Origin: Candidatus Hydrogenosomobacter endosymbioticus
GTDB taxonomy: Bacteria > Pseudomonadota > Alphaproteobacteria > Holosporales > GW7
Direction of reading: 5' to 3'
Assembly (NCBI RefSeq): GCF_021654655.1
Contig: NZ_AP025225.1
Coordinates: forward strand, 62,001-126,000
DNA: 64,000 nt
Below are positions 56,197 to 64,000 of the stretch, piece by piece. The notes beneath the pieces were generated by a model. The model searched no databases, was not told the DNA's origin, and was given only the letters and a program-made list of their open reading frames with translations. The stretch's first letter is position 1. The number at the start of each line of letters is the position of its first letter. The position numbers and the translations under genes are program-made.

Positions 56197-57102
56197 ATGT
56201 CTTTTAATGGAGTTAGCGTCGCTGTCCCAACATTTATGCTTGCTGATAGAGCTGTAAACTGGAGCGCTTTTGAGAAATATATAGATTGGCTTTGCGGGGA
56301 TAAAGTTGACGGAGTTGTTCCATGCGGAACCACCGGTGGGTTTTTGTGTCTTTCCGCCGATGAGCAAAGAAGGCTCATAGAAATTTGCGTTGAAGTGTGT
56401 GGGAAGAGGGCGAAAGTGATCGCAGGAGCAGCAGCTGCAACAACGCCAGAAACTATAAATCTCGTGAAAAGTGCTGAAAAAGCCGGCGCTAACGCAGCTC
56501 TTATAGTTTCACCATTTTATGTGAAACCATCGCAAGAAGGGATATATCAATTTTACAAAGATATTCATGATGCAACGAATATTCCTATAGTAATATATAG
56601 TAATCCAGGTAGGGCGGGCGTTGGTATTGCTATAGATACTGTGAAAAGATTGATGGAGTTGCCTCGTATAGTTGGCCTTAAGGACTCAACCTCAGATCTT
56701 TCTAGAACTTTAGAGATATCATCGTTCATGAAAAGAGGGTTCTCGCTGTTGTGCGGCGAAGACTCTTTGTTTTTGCCATTCCTTTCATGCGGAGGAACCG
56801 GAATCATATCTGTTACCGCTGGTGTCGCACCGATGCAATTTAAAGAAATTTGGAAATGTTGGAATGATAAAGACATAGATAAAGCTCATAAAACCGCTAT
56901 CTCTGTTAGAAAACTGTGCGCCGCTATGTTTATGAGTCCAAGCCCAATACCTGTTAAGTATGCGCTATATATGATGGGATTTGCCGAGCCGCATACAAGG
57001 CTTCCGCTTGGTCCAATATCTTGCGAATGTAAAAGTATAATAAAAGAAGAGCTTGCTTCTCTTGGATTATGCAATAGCTGCTTGAATAAAAAGTGTTGCT
57101 GA
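56197..57102 (+). CDS. dapA: 4-hydroxy-tetrahydrodipicolinate synthase
   Basis: Condenses pyruvate with aspartate semialdehyde, the first committed step to DAP and lysine; its substrate is made by asd at 13.6 kb. The catalytic Lys162 (GLKDSTSD) and Tyr134 (VIYSNP) are present at the usual spacing. The GTTGES motif reads GTTGGF here. The C-terminus ends in a short Cys-rich stretch (CNSCLNKKCC). Ribosome-binding site AGGAG is clear. The N-acetylneuraminate lyase branch of the family is the only alternative. Confidence 0.92.
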   Translation: MSFNGVSVAVPTFMLADRAVNWSAFEKYIDWLCGDKVDGVVPCGTTGGFLCLSADEQRRLIEICVEVCGKRAKVIAGAAAATTPETINLVKSAEKAGANAALIVSPFYVKPSQEGIYQFYKDIHDATNIPIVIYSNPGRAGVGIAIDTVKRLMELPRIVGLKDSTSDLSRTLEISSFMKRGFSLLCGEDSLFLPFLSCGGTGIISVTAGVAPMQFKEIWKCWNDKDIDKAHKTAISVRKLCAAMFMSPSPIPVKYALYMMGFAEPHTRLPLGPISCECKSIIKEELASLGLCNSCLNKKCC

Positions 57103-57270
57103 GGGTTGAAAAGATAAAAACAAGATATAAATAATTGAAAATCTGCAATGGCCTGCAGGGGATTTTTAGAATATAGAAAAATTGCATTCTATATGAGAAA
57201 TTGTTATAAAGTCTGCGCGAGCCAAGCTGTTTTATGATTTTTTTTCTTTGATTTTAGAGAGATTTTTATT

Positions 57271-57735
57271 ATGGTTTGTGTTGCGTTTTGTCGGCCAGAG
57301 ATTCCTCAAAATGTTGGCGCTATTTTGAGAATATGCGCGTGCTTTGACGTTAAGGCTGAATTTATCGGTCCTTTTTCTTTTTTGTGGAGCGATAAATATT
57401 TGAATAGATCTGCTATGGACTATAAAAAAATTGCAGAATATGAAATTCGTCCATCTTGGGGGGAATTTATTAAAAGAAGAGGGAAGGGGAGAATAATTGC
57501 CACAGCTGCCAGAAAAGGTATAGCGTATCATGAATTCAAATTCGAGAATTCTGATACGCTTCTTTTGGGATCTGAAAGCGTTGGGCTCGGCGAGCTAGAG
57601 ATTTCATATTCAGACTCTATAGTTAATGTACCAATATCGCAAAGAGCGCGGTCGCTTAATGTGCATGTGTGTGCAGCGATAGTTTTGTCGGAGGCATTAA
57701 GGCAGACCGATGCATTGCCTCATCCAAGCAGTTAA
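57271..57735 (+). CDS. trmL: tRNA (cytidine(34)-2'-O)-methyltransferase
   Basis: SPOUT methyltransferase that 2'-O-methylates the wobble base of leucine tRNAs. The N-terminal PEIPQNVGAILRICA block near 9-23, the LLLGSESVGLG motif near 96-106, and the SLNVHVCAAIVLSE knot near 129-142 define the family. It is followed by a convergent terminase gene 59 bp away. It may use tRNA-Leu such as that at 42.7 kb as substrate. Confidence 0.94.
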   Translation: MVCVAFCRPEIPQNVGAILRICACFDVKAEFIGPFSFLWSDKYLNRSAMDYKKIAEYEIRPSWGEFIKRRGKGRIIATAARKGIAYHEFKFENSDTLLLGSESVGLGELEISYSDSIVNVPISQRARSLNVHVCAAIVLSEALRQTDALPHPSS

Positions 57736-57794
57736 TTTTTATGTACAAACATAAATATGTATTAAATTTTATTGACTTATATCTATAGTTATAT

Positions 57795-59120
57795 CTATAG
57801 TATTTGCCATATTTTGAAATTGTTTTCGGTTGGTTTGTTAAATGCGAGCTCTGTGGCTGCCCACACAAGAGCGTCAAGCCTGTCTGGAGAATTTTTGCTA
57901 TCTGGAGTATAGGATAAAAGCTGTTCTTCAAGAATTGGAAACTTTTTTGCGTGAATCACTCTTCCTTGCTCATAAAGAGCCGCTATAGGTTCTGCTCTCA
58001 CGTATTTTCCGCGCATGGCTCTGACTGCTTTATATGGAATATTTGGATATAATGTATGCAAAAGTTGTTCTACAAGGTCGCCGCCGTTGTTTACTTCTGC
58101 TATGACTTTATCTGCTGAATAACGTTCAAACGCAGCTGCAACATCAGATATCCATTGAGTAGAATTGAACTTCCCGCTAAGGTCGTCGAGTATGTGTATC
58201 GTTCCTGTGTTATCTAATCCAGCGACTATTATTCCAGTCTCGTCACTGTCCTCATTGCAGGTGACTGCCGGGTCTACAGCTATAACAACTCGCTTCATTT
58301 CTTGTGTATGCTCAGCATCAGGTGTTGGTTTGGAATGCTCTGATAGACTAGTGGACGAGCGCTCTATATACTTAAAAAAGCTAGGCCTCCATAGCGCGCC
58401 ATTATTTTCGTTTAGAATTTGTCCTTCAAGCTCTTGCGCCCCTATTCTTGTTCCAAGATAATTCCTTTTCATGGAGTCTATATAGCTTTCAGACAAATTT
58501 GCTTGGTTTTCAAATGTGCTTCCAGTTGTAACAAAAACATCTGGCATACAGGAAAGTTTTCGTATTAGGCTTGATGGGCGCGGTGTTGTAGTAATTACGG
58601 TTTTTGGCGATTTTCCGAGCCTCATGCAAAACATCAGTTGATTGAATGCTTCGTCGGCATAGCTAAATTTGGCAAGTTCGTCTATCCATGCCCCATCAAA
58701 TTGAGGGCCTCGAAGCTGTTGGTATGCTTGCGCGCTATATCCGGTTGCTATTGCTCCATTTTTCCATATTAGCGTTCTAAGAGAGGGTAAATATGTCGGT
58801 CTTTCATCGTCTGGAAAGACAGAAAGAAGGCCGCTTTGCCCCTCTATCATAACAGAGCGCACATCATCAAATGTTTCTCCGAGAAGGCAAATTCTCTTAC
58901 ATTTTCCGGACGATATCCAAGAACGTATTGTTTCCGCACCGGTCCTAGTTTTTCCAAAACCACGTCCTGCGAGGATTAACCATATACGCCAGTCTCCTTT
59001 TGGCTCTTTTTGGTTTTGCCTTGCGTTAGCGTGCCAATCATATCTGAGCGCAACTTCTACCCTTCTAGATTGTTCTCGACGCAATAATTTGATCATTGAT
59101 TCTGCTCGATTTTTATCCAT
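57795..59120 (-). CDS. GTA-type phage terminase large subunit (orphan)
   Basis: DNA-packaging motor. Residues 52-58 are the Walker A GRGFGKT. The family segment RICLLGETFDDVRSVMIEG near 73-91 and Walker B with GPQFDGAWIDELAKF near 136-150 match the gene-transfer-agent g2 family of Alphaproteobacteria. The C-terminal nuclease has AVDPAVT, AEVNNGGDLVEQ and DRLDALVWA with acidic metal ligands. From the ATG at 59120 it has 441 residues, about full length; an in-frame ATG at 59192 adds 24. No portal, capsid or protease gene is nearby: it sits between trmL and murB. Confidence 0.92.
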   Translation of the reverse strand: MDKNRAESMIKLLRREQSRRVEVALRYDWHANARQNQKEPKGDWRIWLILAGRGFGKTRTGAETIRSWISSGKCKRICLLGETFDDVRSVMIEGQSGLLSVFPDDERPTYLPSLRTLIWKNGAIATGYSAQAYQQLRGPQFDGAWIDELAKFSYADEAFNQLMFCMRLGKSPKTVITTTPRPSSLIRKLSCMPDVFVTTGSTFENQANLSESYIDSMKRNYLGTRIGAQELEGQILNENNGALWRPSFFKYIERSSTSLSEHSKPTPDAEHTQEMKRVVIAVDPAVTCNEDSDETGIIVAGLDNTGTIHILDDLSGKFNSTQWISDVAAAFERYSADKVIAEVNNGGDLVEQLLHTLYPNIPYKAVRAMRGKYVRAEPIAALYEQGRVIHAKKFPILEEQLLSYTPDSKNSPDRLDALVWAATELAFNKPTENNFKIWQIL

Positions 59121-59306
59121 TTTGTGCTCTGCAAAATTCCTCATAATAAAATTATATGCACCGCCAGATTTGCTAAACAAAATATTTTGCAAAATTCTTT
59201 AAAAGACATATGCAAAATGAGAGAAATGGAGAGAAATGAGTGCGAAAAACCTGCGAGTTTAAAAAAGGACACTTTTATTGGTATTGAGGGTGCTTCAAGT
59301 TTACGC

Positions 59307-60215
59307 TTAGAACTCTCCGAGTCGCTGTATTTCCCACTCTAAGTGTATTCCCAATCGTGAGGCCGCTTCCTTTCGTATCTTTTCTCCAAGCTGTTCTATG
59401 TCGCTTGCTTTTGCTTTACCAGTGTTAACTAGGAAATTAGAATGTTTTTCGCTTACTTTTGCTCCTCCTAGTGAAGCTCCTCTGAACCCAAGTTCATCTA
59501 TTATTTTCCATGCACAATGTCTCGTAGGATTTTTAAAGACGCTTCCGCATGAAAGACCGCATGTGGGCTGGGTAGACAGTTTTTTTTCTCTTAGCTTTTT
59601 TACTGTATGGGAGACGCTTTCTATGCTAGAGCTCGTGCAACGAAACGTAGCTCCGACTATTATCCAGTCGCTCGGAATGCTGCTCGACCGGTATCCATAT
59701 TTTATATCATCTGCGCTGATTGTATATGTTTTCCCTTCGTCTGTAACAAGATGGACGTTGAGTACGATTTGCGATATTTCAGCACCAAAGCATCCTGCGT
59801 TCATATAGAGCGCTCCTCCGATTGTTCCAGGGATTACAGATAAAAATTCCGCTCCGGACAAGCCTTGTTTTTGGCACTCTGAAGCAAACTCGCAAGATTT
59901 TACGCTCGCGCCAACATCAATATCTGTAAAATTTTCCGAACGCCGAAACGAAATTTTTCCGAAGTTGTTGCCGAGAGACATTGTCAATCCTTTGATTCCT
60001 CCGTCTCGTATGAGCAAATTATACCCAGCCCCTATGGTCGTTATACATTCAAAGTCAGATTTATTGCGAATCAAGAAACAAAGTCCTTCGACTCCGCTTG
60101 GTATGAACATGGCGGATGCGTAACTTTTTGTTCTGAATCCGGTGTATGACGTGAGGTCTACATGTTTTTCTAGAAAGCCAAATTTTGACAGATATAAGGA
60201 AGAGATATTGTCCAT
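59307..60215 (-). CDS. murB: UDP-N-acetylenolpyruvoylglucosamine reductase
   Basis: FAD enzyme that reduces UDP-GlcNAc-enolpyruvate to UDP-MurNAc. The FAD-binding IGAGYNLLIRDGGIKG near 61-76 and PGTIGGALYMNAGCFG near 127-142 blocks are intact. The catalytic Ser is in SCGSVFKNP near 225-233. It follows murC by 19 bp, the conserved murC-murB order; ddl and ftsQ do not follow. Confidence 0.96.
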   Translation of the reverse strand: MDNISSLYLSKFGFLEKHVDLTSYTGFRTKSYASAMFIPSGVEGLCFLIRNKSDFECITTIGAGYNLLIRDGGIKGLTMSLGNNFGKISFRRSENFTDIDVGASVKSCEFASECQKQGLSGAEFLSVIPGTIGGALYMNAGCFGAEISQIVLNVHLVTDEGKTYTISADDIKYGYRSSSIPSDWIIVGATFRCTSSSIESVSHTVKKLREKKLSTQPTCGLSCGSVFKNPTRHCAWKIIDELGFRGASLGGAKVSEKHSNFLVNTGKAKASDIEQLGEKIRKEAASRLGIHLEWEIQRLGEF

Positions 60216-60234
60216 GTTATCTTACCTATAAATA

Positions 60235-61668
60235 TTAAGTATTCAAGGGTGGCCTATTAATAAAACTCATAGCGACAGATCTTCCTGTTTCTGAAACGTC
60301 TCCCGCTCCTAGAAAAGCGACGGTATACTTTTGGTTGCTGCTGCTGCTGGTTATATCTAGTATGGCGTCGTGCAAGCGCAGAACGTTGTTCGTTTGTTTT
60401 TCCAGAATTAAGCTATTTTTACCAATAGATCTAAGGCGTTTCCACAGTTCAAAAGAATTTACTCGTGCTATTTCTGCTTCCCCGGCGCTATATACTGGAA
60501 GCAGTATGATGTCGTCTGCTTTTGAAAGTTCGAGCGCAAACTCATCCAGGTTGTTTTTTAACCTGGAGTATCTGTGCGGTTGAAACACAGCCAGCAGTTT
60601 GTTTTCTGGTTCTTTTTGGCGCAGAGAGCTTATTACTGCCCGAACTTCTGTCGGGTGGTGAGCGTAGTCATCGACGAACAATAGGTTATCTGAGAGTCCA
60701 AGGACGGTCATTCTTCTTCCAACTCCTCGAAACTGTGCGAGAGCAAGCTTTACGCAGTCATACTCTATGCCGATACTTTTTGCTGTGGCGACTACAGAAA
60801 GAGCGTTTAGTACGTTGTGCTCTCCATAAAGGCCTACGTCAATATCTGGCCAGGTTTCTTGGCTTTTTCTGAAAAATATATCGAATCTTGTTCCTTTTTT
60901 AGAATATACAATGTTTTTCGCTTCGACATCAGAGCCAACGGCTATTCCATATGAAATAGAAGAGCCGGTTGCTGTTTGCGATGTTGATTCTAGGACGCTG
61001 CGGGCGCACGGATCATCGTTACACGATATAGAAGCAACTGTTGCTTTTTCTAAAAACTCTTTGCATGTGCGTTTAACGTTTTCGAAGCAGTTGTCATAAT
61101 TTTCCATGTGTTCTGGCTCTATGTTTGTGACTATCGAATAGCTTATTTTTTCGAAATTCAGCAGGCTTTTGTCGGATTCATCTGCTTCTACGACTGCCCA
61201 TTTGCTAGATCCAACGCGAACATTTGACTTATATCGTTCCATTATCCCTCCGCTTAGTATGGTTGGATCTAGTCCTGCACAATCAAGTACGTGTCCCATT
61301 AGAGAGGTTGTTGTTGTTTTGCCATGAGTGCCGCTTATCGCTATTACGTTGTATCCGGAGAGTATTTTTTTTAGCAAGTCTGATCTATGGATAACGGGGA
61401 TCCCTAGCCTAAGAGCATCAGAAATTTCTGGATTATCTTTATCTATTGCGGACGAAACCACGATCACATCTATGTCTTTATCTATTCTTCCGCTTTCGTG
61501 ACCTGTGAACACATGGACTCCTGAAGCGCGCAAAGAGTCTATAACATATCCGCTGCACTTTTCGTCGCTTCCTTGTATGCAAAGATTTTTTCTTTTGCAC
61601 AGATTGGCCAAGGCGCTCATTCCTATCCCGCCTATTCCTATCATATGCAACTTATTCCACCCCACCAT
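60235..61668 (-). CDS. murC: UDP-N-acetylmuramate:L-alanine ligase
   Basis: Adds L-Ala to UDP-MurNAc. The start block HMIGIGGIGMSALA near residues 8-21 and the ATP motif SGTHGKTTTTSLMG near 113-126 are diagnostic; DDYAHHPTEV near 335-344 is the family's third block. ATG at 61668 is the usual start; a longer frame to 61716 is unlikely. Likely operon with murB. Confidence 0.97.
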   Translation of the reverse strand: MVGWNKLHMIGIGGIGMSALANLCKRKNLCIQGSDEKCSGYVIDSLRASGVHVFTGHESGRIDKDIDVIVVSSAIDKDNPEISDALRLGIPVIHRSDLLKKILSGYNVIAISGTHGKTTTTSLMGHVLDCAGLDPTILSGGIMERYKSNVRVGSSKWAVVEADESDKSLLNFEKISYSIVTNIEPEHMENYDNCFENVKRTCKEFLEKATVASISCNDDPCARSVLESTSQTATGSSISYGIAVGSDVEAKNIVYSKKGTRFDIFFRKSQETWPDIDVGLYGEHNVLNALSVVATAKSIGIEYDCVKLALAQFRGVGRRMTVLGLSDNLLFVDDYAHHPTEVRAVISSLRQKEPENKLLAVFQPHRYSRLKNNLDEFALELSKADDIILLPVYSAGEAEIARVNSFELWKRLRSIGKNSLILEKQTNNVLRLHDAILDITSSSSNQKYTVAFLGAGDVSETGRSVAMSFINRPPLNT

Positions 61669-61863
61669 AAAATCAAAAAATGTCCACGCGCCATGCGGAA
61701 TTTTAGCATTATACAAACTTTCGCGCCATGCCTATGCGCTAGTTTTTGGTTAGAACTCATGCAAAAAAAGGGGCTTGCAAGATTCTCTTTATGCGCTTAT
61801 TTGACGCATGTGCACATGAACCTGTCCGCGCGCTTATTATGAGAGGTTTAATCCATGCCAAAC

Positions 61864-62433
61864 TTAATCAAAGCCAGGTTTCGCAGAGGGTTCCTGTTGA
61901 CGCTGTTGGCGATCTTTAGGCAAGTCCGAAGTTGGAGGCGGGGATATTGTTTCGCTATCATGACTAAGCGGCTCTTGTTCGCGTTTTTGTTCTCCGCTGA
62001 ACATGTATTTCTGAAGCAAGTCCTCAATATTCATTGACGATTGTGTTTTGTATATGGTGTCTCCGTCAGAAAATATTTCTGAATCGTTTCCCGGAGCTAT
62101 AGTCAACACTTTCCCTCCAAGCAAGCTTTCGCTAGATACAGAAACAGTGCTGTCCTTTGGTATATGGATATTTTTTCTAACAGAGAAGCTAACCACGGCA
62201 GAGTATTTTCTCGTGTCCACACGTATGGACTTTATAAAACCAACCGTTACTCCGCTGATCTTCACAGGGCTTCCCTCTCGCAGGCCACTAACAGAATCAA
62301 AGTCTGCATTAAGAGTATATGTGTCTCCAGCTTTTTGCGAAAACTCTGAGAACGAAAAAAAAACAGCGACCATAACCGTGCAGATGACGATAATGCCAAC
62401 TGCAAGTTCTAGCATGCTTCTGCCGTTTTTCAT
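61864..62433 (-). CDS. mlaD: MlaD-family MCE protein (outer-membrane lipid transport)
   Basis: Substrate-binding part of the Mla retrograde phospholipid transporter. A single N-terminal helix (about 8-30) anchors it. An MCE domain with VSGLREGSPVKISGVTVGFI near 48-67 and SESLLGGKVLTIAPG near 102-116 follows. The last 55 residues are Pro/Gln/Ser-rich and probably disordered. mlaE, mlaF and mlaC are not next to it. The 189 residues are slightly long for the family. Confidence 0.9.
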   Translation of the reverse strand: MKNGRSMLELAVGIIVICTVMVAVFFSFSEFSQKAGDTYTLNADFDSVSGLREGSPVKISGVTVGFIKSIRVDTRKYSAVVSFSVRKNIHIPKDSTVSVSSESLLGGKVLTIAPGNDSEIFSDGDTIYKTQSSMNIEDLLQKYMFSGEQKREQEPLSHDSETISPPPTSDLPKDRQQRQQEPSAKPGFD

Positions 62434-62556
62434 TGATTTTGCCAGTCACACAGTCTAGTGTGAAGACTATCATGCGAAAATTCTATAGGCAATAGACTGG
62501 TAAATTATGTACGTTCTAATCATGTAGAAAAGCTATACATACATTTTTCCGTGCGC

Positions 62557-63687
62557 TTATTTTTCTCTGTAGAGTGATAAATATCGATCATTTCCGAATA
62601 CATCTTTATCTATACAAATGTTTTCAAAAAATTTTGACGCGATAGAAAAAACGTGGTCCGCTTGATCATGTGCGATTTCCAGAAACGCGGCTCCTTCATT
62701 TTTAAGGTGCCTAGCGATCACAGGGATTAAGCGCCTGTACGATTCAAGCCCATCATCTCCTCCATCAAGAGCAATAGACGGATCCCATAATCTTACGTTA
62801 TCGTCCAGCCCTGAGATGCTATTACGTTTTATATATGGGGGATTGCTTACTATGCAGTCAAATTCTCCAACTAAACTATTTTCCCAAGATCCAAAAACAA
62901 ATTCAGCTCTGTCTGAAACTCCTGCGTCTGAGGCGTTTTTTACAGCGGTCGATATCGCGCCGCTCGATATGTCTATACCAATTCCATTTGCATTTGGAAT
63001 TTCAGAAAGTAGGCTTATCAATATACAACCGCACCCGGTTCCGCAGTCTGCGACACGTATAACAGAGCTTGTGATATTGGGGTTTGCTTTTTGCGCCGTT
63101 TTCTGTTGGTTTTGGCTAACTGGCTTTGAAACATCGTGTCTGCAAGTTATACATTGCTCAAGGTAATTATTCTCTGAACGTGTCTGATTCTTGTAAATCT
63201 TGCTATTTTTTTCCCTGAGAAACTTTGCTGCTTTTTCTACAAGCCCTTCTGTCTCTGGCCTAGGTTCAAGCGTATCTTTTGTAATAAGAAAATCGCGATC
63301 CCAGAAGCATTTCCTACCAAGAAGCCTTGCCAACGAGATTCTATGACAAGAGCATATTCGGACAAGCGCGAGCACATGATCTGCCTGAGGCCTGTCGACG
63401 CCGAAACACACGGCTCGACGGAACGAAAAATCACCGAGAGCGTCGCGAACAAAAGCCCGAGAAAAAATAAAACAATAATCATTCGCACCTCTAGCCTCAG
63501 GTTTCGCGCCTTCAGCATTTACTCTCTCGCCGCGGCCGCACTCTCCGATATCAGTTCGAAGCCCCAGAGACTGATTGCCGCGGAAACAATGGCACTCGGC
63601 AAAACCGCAACCGCAAGAAAACAGACCAGAACTACTGGCTAAATCTTCAACGTCTTTTATGAGCTTGAACAAGCTATATGCGCCCAT
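62557..63687 (-). CDS. prmC: Release-factor glutamine methyltransferase PrmC with cysteine-rich N-terminus
   Basis: Methylates the GGQ glutamine of release factors. The SAM motif VADCGTGCGCILISLL near 220-235 and the catalytic NPPYIK near 290-295 are clear. The family's PRPETEGLVE near 142-151 is also present. The 376 residues are about 90 longer than usual: the N-terminal 110 hold many cysteines (such as CGCGFAECHCF near 24-34) and a Lys/Asn-rich insert lies at about 165-210. The 3' part of the frame is AT-rich while the 5' part is much more GC-rich. The start is uncertain in this region. Confidence 0.88.
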   Translation of the reverse strand: MGAYSLFKLIKDVEDLASSSGLFSCGCGFAECHCFRGNQSLGLRTDIGECGRGERVNAEGAKPEARGANDYCFIFSRAFVRDALGDFSFRRAVCFGVDRPQADHVLALVRICSCHRISLARLLGRKCFWDRDFLITKDTLEPRPETEGLVEKAAKFLREKNSKIYKNQTRSENNYLEQCITCRHDVSKPVSQNQQKTAQKANPNITSSVIRVADCGTGCGCILISLLSEIPNANGIGIDISSGAISTAVKNASDAGVSDRAEFVFGSWENSLVGEFDCIVSNPPYIKRNSISGLDDNVRLWDPSIALDGGDDGLESYRRLIPVIARHLKNEGAAFLEIAHDQADHVFSIASKFFENICIDKDVFGNDRYLSLYREK

Positions 63688-63738
63688 GCGCCGCAGCTCC
63701 TCCCCTATAAAACCGTCGCCCAGACGGCGATCCTATAA

Positions 63739-64000
63739 TCAGCCAACTGCGCTCGCTGGTCTTCTGTAAGCTCTAGCTCTTGTTTTTCCAAGACCATTTT
63801 GCGTCGCGAGTCTGCTGCGTTTCTCGGCATAATCAGGCGCTACCATCGGATAGTCAACCGGAAGACCCCAGCGCTCTCTATATGAGTCAGGAGTTAGGCC
63901 ATAAGATGTTCTTAAATGCCTTTTAAGCATTTTGAGCTTTTTGCCGTCCTCGAGGCATATTATATACCCAGGCGTAACAGACTCTTCAATTGGAACTGGA
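63739..64000 (-). CDS. MucR/Ros-family zinc-finger transcriptional regulator (N-terminus beyond window)
   Basis: C-terminal 86 residues of a MucR-type regulator. The visible part runs through PVPIEESVTPGYIICLEDG, the KKLKMLKRHLRT helix, the GLTPDSYRERWGLP block and the closing PMVAPDYAEKRSRLA. These match MucR from Rhizobium and Brucella. The Ros zinc finger normally has two late histidines; here RHLRTSY keeps one and has Ser at the other, so zinc ligation may differ, as in other naturally variant Ros/MucR fingers. The start codon lies to the right of the window. Confidence 0.9.
   Translation of the reverse strand, partial: PVPIEESVTPGYIICLEDGKKLKMLKRHLRTSYGLTPDSYRERWGLPVDYPMVAPDYAEKRSRLATQNGLGKTRARAYRRPASAVG

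Noticed and set aside
57103-59306. Prophage around the terminase
   Set aside because: No integrase, portal, capsid, tail or lysis genes; both neighbours (trmL, murB) are housekeeping genes.

Overview
This window comes from an alphaproteobacterial chromosome of moderate to low G+C. The lineage signs are the acpS-lepB-rnc order, the serS-nlpD-yajC order, a MucR/Ros-type regulator, a MarR protein of the LdtR type, a terminase of the gene-transfer-agent (GTA) type, an N-terminally extended S9, RNase J, and a PdhA E1-alpha of the separate alpha/beta type. TGA is used as a stop (lepB, rplP), so the standard bacterial code applies. Several conserved clusters are cut short: there is no era after rnc, no surE between serS and nlpD, no secD after yajC, and no rpsJ or spc genes around the S10 cluster. 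Together with many secreted orphan proteins this suggests a reduced, host-associated lineage such as Rickettsiales or Holosporales. That placement is inference; there is no rRNA gene here to settle it.

Layout. 0-20 kb: pdhA (partial), ihfA, acpS-lepB-rnc, clpB, a secreted orphan, polA with a coupled upstream unknown gene, secA, asd, then a patch of secreted orphans around lepA (15.1, 18.1 and 19.4 kb) and a Cdd1-like HhH protein. 20-28 kb: a truncated S10 cluster (rplC-D-W-B-rpsS-rplV-rpsC-rplP-rpmC-rpsQ) on the plus strand faces rplM-rpsI-rpsL on the minus strand, across a 1-kb gene-free gap with a perfect 37-bp direct repeat. 28-35 kb: accessory-looking DNA with a secreted protein with a Pro-Thr linker and basic tail, a MarR regulator, RNase J, a secreted coiled-coil protein with 63-bp tandem repeats, then 1.25 kb without a convincing protein gene. 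That stretch holds long G tracts and a candidate structured small RNA of about 145 nt made of five abutting hairpins plus an intrinsic terminator, with a matching promoter.

35-51 kb: envelope and translation housekeeping genes (murJ, rpmA, rplU, lptA, lnt, lipB, miaA, a DsbA-like protein, rpsA, serS, nlpD-like, yajC, tdk, rpmE) and three tRNAs (Val-CAC, Leu-GAG, Asn-GTT), all without an encoded CCA. 51-55 kb: a two-gene operon of unknown function, a polytopic membrane protein and a secreted protein with a very basic tail. 55-64 kb: trpS, dapA, trmL, an orphan GTA-type terminase, murC-murB, an MlaD-like protein, a cysteine-rich prmC and the C-terminal part of a MucR regulator.

Functionally, murJ, murB, murC, asd, dapA, the nlpD-like gene, lptA, mlaD and lnt indicate a diderm cell that makes meso-DAP peptidoglycan, lipoproteins and an LPS-type outer membrane. 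SecA, YajC and signal peptidase I serve a sizeable set of secreted orphans. The best candidates for something undescribed are the multi-hairpin RNA at 34.4-34.6 kb, the two-gene operon at 51.1-54.8 kb, and the secreted proteins that share near-identical leaders at 18.1 and 19.4 kb.
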